Source of the DNA: Saprospiraceae bacterium
Lineage (GTDB): Bacteria; Bacteroidota; Bacteroidia; Chitinophagales; Saprospiraceae
Direction: 5' to 3'
Assembly: GCA_947441325.1 (NCBI GenBank)
Contig: CANETR010000198.1
Span: 1 to 5,246 of the forward strand
DNA: 5,246 nt
Numbering within the stretch: the first letter of the stretch is position 1; the number at the start of each line of letters is the position of its first letter. Under the pieces are notes generated by a model, which did no database searches, was not told where the DNA came from, and saw only the letters and a list, made by a program, of their open reading frames with translations. The position numbers and the translations under genes were made by a program. Positions 1-5,246 of the stretch are shown one piece after another.

Positions 1-233
1 ACATCCAATTCATAATCGCAAATTTGAAGGATATGTGACCAGATTTTAATTTTATAATCGTCAATATTTCTGTTGTTAACCGGATACATATCCAGGATAT
101 ATTCTACAATTCTTTCAATTGTAGCCTGACGTTTTTCGCGCTCGGGCATATCTTTGGCAAAAAGAATCATTTTTTGGAAATTTCTTCCAAATTCACGGAC
201 AATAATGGGTTCTTTAGCTGTATTATAATTCAT
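1..233 (-). CDS. DUF4290 family protein, N-terminal 77 residues (3' end outside window)
   Basis: This gene was read directly from the reverse strand: an open frame from an ATG at 233-231 runs without a stop to the window edge. The product starts MNYNTAKEPIIVREFGRN and continues with an acidic/basic helical stretch (MPEREKRQATIERIVEYI, about residues 29-46), then DDYKIKIWSHILQI (about 58-71) and CDYELD. This matches my memory of the Bacteroidota family DUF4290, whose members begin MxYNT, have a conserved YGRN-like motif (here FGRN, residues 15-18) and a later (K/R)xKxWxH motif (here KIKIWSH). The function of the family is unknown. The protein looks soluble, with no signal peptide or membrane segment in the visible part. 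The start fits the family's N-terminus. The leader is AT-rich with no Shine-Dalgarno site. It begins 22 bases after the glmS stop, so it is probably cotranscribed with glmS. Confidence 0.85.
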   Translation of the reverse strand, partial: MNYNTAKEPIIVREFGRNFQKMILFAKDMPEREKRQATIERIVEYILDMYPVNNRNIDDYKIKIWSHILQICDYELD

Positions 234-255
234 ATAATGTGTTAATAATGCCTTT

Positions 256-2109
256 TTATTCTACTGTGACAGATTTTGCAAGATTACGAGGCTGATCGAC
301 ATTGCAGCCGCGCAAAACAGCTATGTGGTAGGCCAACAGCTGAAGAGGAATAACAGAGAGCAGCGGTGTGAGCGGCTCTTCGGTTTCGGGAATTTCGATA
401 AAATAATCGGCCATTTCTGCTATTGTCTCATCGTTTTCCTTTACAATGGCCAAAATTTTGCCTTTTCGTGCCTTTACTTCCTGAATATTGCTGATTACTT
501 TTTCACGGGTACTATCATTGGTTGCAATAACAACTACTGGCATGTTTTCGTCAATCAGGGCAATAGGTCCATGTTTCATTTCGGCTGCAGGATAGCCTTC
601 GGCATGGATATAAGAAATTTCCTTAAGCTTGAGCGCTCCTTCCAGGGCAACTGGAAAATTATAACCTCGTCCCAAATAAAGTGCATTTTCTGCATCTTTC
701 CACATTTGGGCAATGTATTTTATTTTACTGTCGTTTTCTAGTACCTTTTTAACCTTTGCAGGAATGTTTTCCAACTCGTTTAAGAGCTGATAGTAGTATG
801 AGTTTGAAATGGTGCCCCTTTTATGAGCAAGCTGTAAGGCCATTAGCGTCAGTAGCGATATTTGTCCGGTGAAGGCTTTTGTGGAAGCTACTCCAATTTC
901 TGGTCCGGCATGAATATAAGAACCAGCATCCGTCATTCGGGCAATAGTCGATCCAACTACATTGCAGATGCCATATACCAAGGCATCTTTCTCCTTGGCA
1001 AGTTCTATAGCGGCAATCGTATCGGCGGTTTCGCCCGACTGAGAAATAGCAAGTACAACATCTCTGTTGCTGATAATTGGATTTCTGTATCGGAATTCAG
1101 AGGCATATTCAACCTCTACCTTTATGCGCGCCAGGTCTTCGATGAGGTATTCACCAATAAGTCCTGCAATCCAGGAAGTGCCGCAGGCTGCAATAATAAT
1201 CCTATCGGCATTAATAATTCTGTTTTCAAATTCATTAATACCGCCCAGCGTTATCAGACCCTGTTTCACATTGAGCCTTCCGCGCATAGCATCGGCAATG
1301 GTATCGGGTTGCTGATAAATTTCTTTAAGCATATAATGCTCAAAACCTCCTTTTTCAATGGCTTCGATTTCCATTTCGAGGTATTGAATAAAAGGCGTTT
1401 GAATTTGATTATCAATAGATTTTATAATAAACTCTCCATCTTCAAAAGCTGTCAGGATTTCTTCGTCATTGAGATAAACCACATTTTTTGTGTACTCAAT
1501 AATTGGCGAAGCATCAGAAGCCAAATAAAGGGATTTATCATCGCCCAATCCTAAAACCAATGGACTTCCTTTGCGAGCAGCTACCAGTTTGTTTGGCTCT
1601 TCGAGATCGAGAATTACGATGGCATAGGCTCCAACTACTTTTGAAAGCGCAACCCTTACCGCTTCGTCAATTGGCAAACTGTCTTTTTGTTGGATTTCTT
1701 CAATGAGGTGAACCAATACTTCTGTATCTGTTTCGCTGCTAAAAACATGTCCGGCTTTTTCAAGCATTTTTCTCAATGGGCCATAATTTTCGATAATGCC
1801 ATTGTGAATAATTGCCAATTTGCCGTTTCCAGACAGGTGTGGATGTGCGTTTACGTGATTGGGTTCGCCATGTGTAGCCCAACGGGTATGGCCAATTCCT
1901 CGGGTACCAGTGGTGTTACTACCCGATACATAGTCAACCAGGTCCTTTACTTTACCCTTTCTTTTATAAATTTTTAGACCATTGCTTCCGTCCGATTCCA
2001 TCAGCGCAACACCGGCACTGTCATATCCACGATATTCCAAACGCTGCAATCCTTTAACCAGAATCGGATAGGCTTCTTTTTTGCCAATGTAAGCTACTAT
2101 TCCGCACAT
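256..2109 (-). CDS. glmS: Glutamine--fructose-6-phosphate aminotransferase (isomerizing), GlmS
   Basis: This cytoplasmic enzyme converts fructose-6-phosphate and glutamine to glucosamine-6-phosphate and glutamate, the entry step to UDP-GlcNAc for peptidoglycan and lipopolysaccharide. The 617-residue product is close to the E. coli length (609) and appears intact. The N-terminal class II glutaminase domain (about 1-240) starts MCGIVAYIG, with Cys2 as nucleophile after Met removal. It has RGYDSAG (27-33), HTRWATHG (74-81), HNG (102-104) and TDTEV with Asp128. Two SIS sugar-isomerase domains follow: CGTS (309-312), SQSGET (356-361), and KLKEISYIHAE (494-504) with Lys494 and Glu497. His513 lies in KHGP and Lys612 in the C-terminal LAKSVTVE; by offset these match E. 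coli His504 and Lys603. The start fixes Cys2 exactly as required. The gene lies 30 bases after the DUF4270 stop and 22 before the DUF4290 start. The short leader leaves no room for a glmS ribozyme. Confidence 0.98.
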   Translation of the reverse strand: MCGIVAYIGKKEAYPILVKGLQRLEYRGYDSAGVALMESDGSNGLKIYKRKGKVKDLVDYVSGSNTTGTRGIGHTRWATHGEPNHVNAHPHLSGNGKLAIIHNGIIENYGPLRKMLEKAGHVFSSETDTEVLVHLIEEIQQKDSLPIDEAVRVALSKVVGAYAIVILDLEEPNKLVAARKGSPLVLGLGDDKSLYLASDASPIIEYTKNVVYLNDEEILTAFEDGEFIIKSIDNQIQTPFIQYLEMEIEAIEKGGFEHYMLKEIYQQPDTIADAMRGRLNVKQGLITLGGINEFENRIINADRIIIAACGTSWIAGLIGEYLIEDLARIKVEVEYASEFRYRNPIISNRDVVLAISQSGETADTIAAIELAKEKDALVYGICNVVGSTIARMTDAGSYIHAGPEIGVASTKAFTGQISLLTLMALQLAHKRGTISNSYYYQLLNELENIPAKVKKVLENDSKIKYIAQMWKDAENALYLGRGYNFPVALEGALKLKEISYIHAEGYPAAEMKHGPIALIDENMPVVVIATNDSTREKVISNIQEVKARKGKILAIVKENDETIAEMADYFIEIPETEEPLTPLLSVIPLQLLAYHIAVLRGCNVDQPRNLAKSVTVE

Positions 2110-2139
2110 AATTGAGCTAAGATATTGAAAATGTTATAA

Positions 2140-3450
2140 TTACGGATTATTTTTTGTATAAGTAAGGTAGAGCTTTGCTCTCAGAGACTCACTTTTTTCA
2201 TTGGCCAATAACATTCGTCCGGCTTCTGTAACAGAGGCAGTTTGAATGTAAACGGATTTTTCAAGTGTTTCATTGTCCACCATCCTTTGAAAAAATTTGG
2301 ACAAATTCATTCTGAAATAACGTTTGTCGCCATCATATTTCAAGGTGCCACCAAAAATCAGATAAGGGTTTAAAGCATTTCTGTTGATGGAATTGCTGAT
2401 ATCATCTACCAGCAAATAATTGTCATCAGCTGTTTTTTCCAGACAGAACAATTGGTTTGGAATTGGGTAGTTTCTGTCTTCTTCACCGGCAGGGTAAAGA
2501 TAAAGCTCGGCTTTGTTTATGACAACATTGCCCAGGTTTTCCAAAAATGGAAAATCGAGTTTTGCAGAAACGCCATTCATGCCCTGTAGATATACAAAGG
2601 TATCGATTTGATTATTTTGCAATACTCTCGTGCCATTGTAGTCATGTTGAAATGATAAAACGGACTCTGAATCTCCATCTGAAAGATAGTCATAAGTACG
2701 AGAAACATTGGAACTGTCGCGGTAGTAAAGCGTAAGCTTTGTAAGCGTAGCAGTTGGCAAAAATCTAATAACAGCAGAATTTCCGCTAGCTGCTTTAGGC
2801 TTAATGCAAACTCCTTTCAGGAAATCTTTAAAAATGGTATTGTTTTCATAAATATTGGAACTAGGACTCAACAGCGCCTGTCCCAAAGCATCATCTAGTC
2901 GAATTCTAAGATGTGGTCTCCGAACCACGCCTTGAACAGAAACGCTATCGAAAATCTGAGGTACAAAAGTGTGGGTAGCCAAAAGGTCACCCAATGCAAA
3001 GCTTTTATCGGAATAATAATCCTGTTCAGGTGTGATTGTTTCGGTAATTCTGTAGACTTCCCAGGTCTGCTGTGGAAAAGCACTTGGATTGCCACCATAA
3101 TGTCCTAAGCTGTCATATTGAATACTGAGCACCAAAGAATCGAATTGTGCAGCTGGAAAAGTTGCATTTGTAGTTGTGAGCCTAAAATTTGTATAAATGG
3201 AAGCGTTTGTCTTGCCAAAAATTGGATCGATGTAAGCGCCACACAACCAACGGCTGCGGCTATCGGTAAGCAAAGGGTTGGTCGCTACTGTACTCATGTT
3301 TACAGAGACAGTGTCAGTATAAAACAGTTCGGATGGATTTGTTTCCACCAAAGAAAGCCCCAATTCAGATGGCTTACTGCAGCCTGTTACAGAAAGAAGC
3401 CCTGCTGTTACAAAAAGAAGGAACAACAGGGATTCAAAACGATATTGCAT
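2140..3450 (-). CDS. DUF4270 family predicted lipoprotein
   Basis: This is a 436-residue envelope protein of unknown function. The N-terminus is a lipoprotein signal: MQYRF, a hydrophobic core (about residues 7-20), then the lipobox VTGC with Cys24 as the predicted lipidated residue, followed by SKPSELG. The mature part has the DUF4270 hallmarks as I know them: an ELFYTDTVSV segment (41-50) and the diagnostic GAYIDPIFGKTNASIYTNF block (71-89). Next comes FDSLVLSIQYDS (103-114) and a TWEVYRITE strand (129-137). The rest is rich in Ser/Thr/Asn and alternating hydrophobic residues, which suggests mostly beta structure, and it ends in KLYLTYTKNNP. There is no strongly acidic surface-export tag right after Cys24, so inner or outer face cannot be decided. 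It sits 91 bases after the synthase-like gene and 30 before glmS, and is probably cotranscribed with both. The start is supported by the signal peptide. The DUF4270 assignment is from memory of the motif. Confidence 0.88.
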   Translation of the reverse strand: MQYRFESLLFLLFVTAGLLSVTGCSKPSELGLSLVETNPSELFYTDTVSVNMSTVATNPLLTDSRSRWLCGAYIDPIFGKTNASIYTNFRLTTTNATFPAAQFDSLVLSIQYDSLGHYGGNPSAFPQQTWEVYRITETITPEQDYYSDKSFALGDLLATHTFVPQIFDSVSVQGVVRRPHLRIRLDDALGQALLSPSSNIYENNTIFKDFLKGVCIKPKAASGNSAVIRFLPTATLTKLTLYYRDSSNVSRTYDYLSDGDSESVLSFQHDYNGTRVLQNNQIDTFVYLQGMNGVSAKLDFPFLENLGNVVINKAELYLYPAGEEDRNYPIPNQLFCLEKTADDNYLLVDDISNSINRNALNPYLIFGGTLKYDGDKRYFRMNLSKFFQRMVDNETLEKSVYIQTASVTEAGRMLLANEKSESLRAKLYLTYTKNNP

Positions 3451-3507
3451 AAGTTGCTTTGTACATTTAAAAAAATAGCTTCTGATTTAATTCTTTAAAC
3501 GAACTCT

Positions 3508-3532
3508 AAGCCCAAAAGGCTTGTCAAAAGCC
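3508..3532. repeat. Three-arm inverted repeat in the synthase-like/DUF4270 gap
   Basis: On the plus strand the arms AAGCC (3508-3512), GGCTT (3518-3522) and AAGCC (3528-3532) are separated by two 5-base loops, CAAAA and GTCAA. The middle arm can pair with either flank, giving two mutually exclusive 5-base-pair hairpins on both strands. It lies 10 bases beyond the synthase-like stop codon. No T-run follows it in the direction of transcription, so it is not a classical terminator. It might act in mRNA processing, stability or attenuation, or be chance, since the stems are short. Confidence 0.3.
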
Positions 3533-3541
3533 AATAAATAA

Positions 3542-4363
3542 TTAGGCACTTTGCTCTGCCTGCAGCATCAGATTATTAAAAAATTCGACATAATCAGACC
3601 AATCTCCGTCTTTGATATCCGATTTTGGATTGATAAAAGGTGAAGTTGTTGAAAAAGAATTTTCGCCATGTGCAAGAATTACTCCATCGGAGAAATGTGC
3701 AGCACCCTGGTGTAAATCAATTTTGTCTTCGTTTTGATAAAAACCGATTGTCTCTTCATTAAAAAGGTTTTGTTTTGTTTTCTGAGCAAATCCGGCAGGA
3801 TCATCAGTAACAAAATCTTGATTGTCATTATATACAGAGTAGATAAAACGGGCATTTTGGAAAATAGGCTCGTTTTTGTAATGATTTTTAAGATAAGCAG
3901 GCAAAAGACTGGTCATCCAACCATGGCAATGGACAACATCGGGTGCCCAACCAAATTTTTTAACCGTTTCGATTACACCTTTGCAGAAAAATATCATACG
4001 ATCAGTGTTGTCTGCATATGGCTTACCGTCATTGTCGGTAAACATATTTTTACGTTTGAAAAAGTCATCATTATCAAGGAAATAAATCTGCATACGTGTT
4101 CCAGGCAGAGAAGCAACTTTGATAATTAAAGGATAATCCTCGTCGTCTACACTAATATTCATTCCCGAAAGTCTGACTACTTCATGCAATCTGTGTCTGC
4201 GCTCGTTAATACAGCCAAAACGGGGCATAAGGATTCTGATCTCCATACCATTGTCCTGCATATACTGTGAGTAAGTATGAGCGATTTCCTCAATTTCAGA
4301 AAGTGTTTCAGTGAAGGGGGTGAATGCTTGAGTAACAACTAAGATTCTCTTTTTGTCGGCCAT
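3542..4363 (-). CDS. Glycogen/starch synthase N-terminal-domain protein (short Bacteroidota form)
   Basis: The 273-residue product resembles only the N-terminal GT5 domain of glycogen synthase; full GlgA proteins are about 470-500 residues. Visible features are the opening strand KKRILVVTQAFTPF (4-17), IRILMPRFGCINERRHRLHEV (42-62), and KVASLPGTRMQIYFLDNDDFF (82-102). Further on are MIFFCKGVIETVKKFGWAPDVVHCHGW (123-149) and SDGVILAHGE (225-234). It departs from catalytic GlgA in three ways. The ADP-glucose-binding KxGGL motif after the first strand is missing (TETLSEIEEIAHTY is there instead). The usual HxHDW reads HCHGW. The entire C-terminal Rossmann domain with the second nucleotide-binding half is absent. 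The product is annotated as 'glycogen synthase' in many Bacteroidota, but the sequence argues against normal ADP-glucose transferase activity, so a regulatory or partner role is possible. It ends near the usual length for this short family, so it is not freshly truncated. It is the first minus-strand gene of the block, behind the candidate -7 box at 4421-4428. No glgA symbol is given because activity is doubtful. Confidence 0.88.
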   Translation of the reverse strand: MADKKRILVVTQAFTPFTETLSEIEEIAHTYSQYMQDNGMEIRILMPRFGCINERRHRLHEVVRLSGMNISVDDEDYPLIIKVASLPGTRMQIYFLDNDDFFKRKNMFTDNDGKPYADNTDRMIFFCKGVIETVKKFGWAPDVVHCHGWMTSLLPAYLKNHYKNEPIFQNARFIYSVYNDNQDFVTDDPAGFAQKTKQNLFNEETIGFYQNEDKIDLHQGAAHFSDGVILAHGENSFSTTSPFINPKSDIKDGDWSDYVEFFNNLMLQAEQSA

Positions 4364-4420
4364 ATTAGGTGTAGGTAATGGTTAGTAAATCATTTTAGAG
4401 AAAAACCCTGAATAGGTTTG

Positions 4421-4428
4421 CAAAATTA
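4421..4428 (-). promoter_or_regulatory. Candidate Bacteroidota -7 promoter box for the synthase-like/DUF4270/glmS block
   Basis: On the minus strand this reads TAATTTTG, a perfect match to the Bacteroidota primary-sigma -7 consensus TAnnTTTG, and it is followed by CAAACC. It lies 57 bases before the ATG at 4363, giving a 5' leader of roughly 50 bases. A run of eight T's sits directly upstream on the same strand. No clear TTTG -33 element is present at the usual spacing (about 4447-4455), which lowers confidence. No other TAnnTTTG match precedes the DUF4270 gene or glmS, so transcription of those genes may depend on this site. Confidence 0.45.
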
Positions 4429-4577
4429 CAAAAAAAATCAGACTTTTCCCACTTTTTATAATAATCCTTTTTTAATATTAGCGCTTTGTAAATATTTAAG
4501 AACTATATTCGCTTTTTGGGAACAACAAAACTATGTTCAAAAGTTTCTTTAAGAGCTGCTTAAGTTAAAAAAAACTC

Positions 4578-5246
4578 ATGCTCACAACCCTTCAGGGCAT
4601 TATTTTGAGAACAGTGAAATACTCCGAGAGTAGTGTAATCTGTGAAATTTACACCAAAGAGTTTGGCTTGCGCAGCTATATCATGGGCGGGGTTAGACAA
4701 TCGAAGGCTAAGATTGCCTACGGATTGGTACGTCCTATGAACTGGGTTGAAATGGTAGTGTACCATAAGGAGGAAAAAGACTTGAATCGCGTAAAAGAGC
4801 TAAAGCCAAAAATTGTTTATCAAAACATTCCTTTCAATATGATAAAGGGCTCTTTGGGTCTTTTTATGACGGAGGTGGTGCAAAAAACAGTTAAGGAATC
4901 AACGGAAAACGAAACTCTTTATAATTTTTTGCAGCATAGTTTCGAAACGCTTGATAACACAGATGGCGGACTAGCGAATTTTCATCTTTCATTTGTATCA
5001 AAACTTGCGCTTCACCTCGGCATCATGCCCGATCTGGGTTTTAGTGGTGAAGAAAGCTCAGACCTTTTTTTCGATTATGTGGAAGCTGTGTTCTCTGAAG
5101 AGCAGCCTCTACATCCCTATTATTTTCGCCCCGAGCAAAACGCTTTTCTATTTTTCTTTCTTGAAAATTCTCTCGAGATGAGTGCTGAACTTAAAATGAG
5201 TACTGCTCAAAGGAGAGCCTTTGTTGAAACAGTTTTAAATTTTTAC
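4578..5246 (+). CDS. recO: DNA repair protein RecO (3' end outside window)
   Basis: This gene was read directly from the plus strand: 223 codons are open to the window edge. RecO, with RecR, loads RecA onto SSB-coated single-stranded DNA in the RecFOR pathway of gap repair and recombination. The start MLTTLQGIILRTVKYSESSVI is a strong RecO signature, followed by IYTKEFGLRSYIMGGVR (24-40). Together with WVEMVVYH (56-63) these form the N-terminal OB fold (about 1-78). A helical domain follows (about 80-150), including NFHLSFVSKLALHLGIMPD (134-152). The CxxC zinc-binding cysteines found in some RecO proteins (for example Deinococcus) are absent from 150-185, as they are in E. coli RecO. Family length suggests only about 10-25 residues are missing. 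The start is fixed by an in-frame TAA at 4566-4568, three codons upstream of the ATG. The leader is A-rich (TTAAAAAAAACTC) with no Shine-Dalgarno site. The gene diverges from the synthase-like gene across a 214-base gap. Confidence 0.95.
   Translation, partial: MLTTLQGIILRTVKYSESSVICEIYTKEFGLRSYIMGGVRQSKAKIAYGLVRPMNWVEMVVYHKEEKDLNRVKELKPKIVYQNIPFNMIKGSLGLFMTEVVQKTVKESTENETLYNFLQHSFETLDNTDGGLANFHLSFVSKLALHLGIMPDLGFSGEESSDLFFDYVEAVFSEEQPLHPYYFRPEQNAFLFFFLENSLEMSAELKMSTAQRRAFVETVLNFY

Noticed and set aside
862..1554. A 230-codon plus-strand open frame antisense to glmS
   Set aside because: It lies wholly inside the unmistakable glmS gene on the other strand, has a composition typical of an antisense shadow and shows no recognisable domain.
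2110..2139. glmS ribozyme or other riboswitch upstream of glmS
   Set aside because: Only 30 bases separate the DUF4270 stop from the glmS start, and no ribozyme core sequence is present.
3542..3560. Recent frameshift or nonsense truncation of a full-length glgA
   Set aside because: The product ends near the normal length of the short Bacteroidota family, and no C-terminal GT5 domain motifs are found in any frame downstream; the next gene is an intact DUF4270 gene.
4549..4563. Short inverted repeat TTAAG-AGCTG-CTTAA before recO, considered as an operator or terminator
   Set aside because: The stem is a 5-base-pair AT-rich one and would be weak; such repeats are expected by chance in this AT-rich spacer.
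4533..4568. Tiny open frame MFKSFFKSCLS upstream of and in frame with recO, considered as a leader peptide or an N-terminal extension
   Set aside because: It ends in TAA before the recO ATG, so it is not an extension. It is only 11 residues with no attenuator structure after it, and RecO proteins start at the MLTTLQG motif.
4560..4766. A 68-codon minus-strand open frame at the start of recO
   Set aside because: It is antisense to the conserved RecO N-terminus, which reads cleanly on the plus strand; this is a shadow frame.

Overview
The window comes from a Bacteroidota chromosome, probably class Bacteroidia or a close relative. Three lines of evidence point there. It carries two domain families (DUF4270 and DUF4290) that I know almost only from this phylum. 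It has a short 'glycogen synthase' lacking the second Rossmann domain, a typical Bacteroidota form. There are A-rich leaders instead of Shine-Dalgarno sites, and one good TAnnTTTG-type -7 promoter box. The sequence is moderately AT-rich and no gene stands out in composition. I see no tRNA, rRNA, CRISPR array, insertion sequence, phage gene or integration site.

Layout: four genes lie head to tail on the minus strand and are read from right to left. They are a glycogen/starch synthase N-domain protein (4363 to 3542), a DUF4270 lipoprotein (3450 to 2140), glmS (2109 to 256) and the first 77 codons of a DUF4290 protein (233 to the window edge). The gaps are 91, 30 and 22 bases, with no convincing terminator, so the set is probably one operon or two overlapping units. 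The candidate promoter is at 4421-4428, upstream of the synthase-like gene. On the plus strand, diverging from this block, is recO (4578 to the right edge), missing its 3' end. The 214-base divergent region (4364-4577) holds the candidate promoter and AT-rich sequence and no gene I can support.

How the genes fit together: GlmS makes glucosamine-6-phosphate, the first committed step towards UDP-GlcNAc for peptidoglycan and lipopolysaccharide. The synthase-like protein belongs to a sugar-nucleotide glycosyltransferase family but lacks the parts needed for normal catalysis. The DUF4270 protein is a predicted envelope lipoprotein of unknown function. An envelope or hexose-supply theme is therefore plausible but is inference. 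RecO, which acts in RecFOR recombinational repair, is functionally unrelated and merely adjacent.

I found no convincing undescribed system. The best leads are the catalytically incomplete synthase-like protein, its linkage to the DUF4270 lipoprotein and glmS, and a small three-arm repeat in the 91-base gap.
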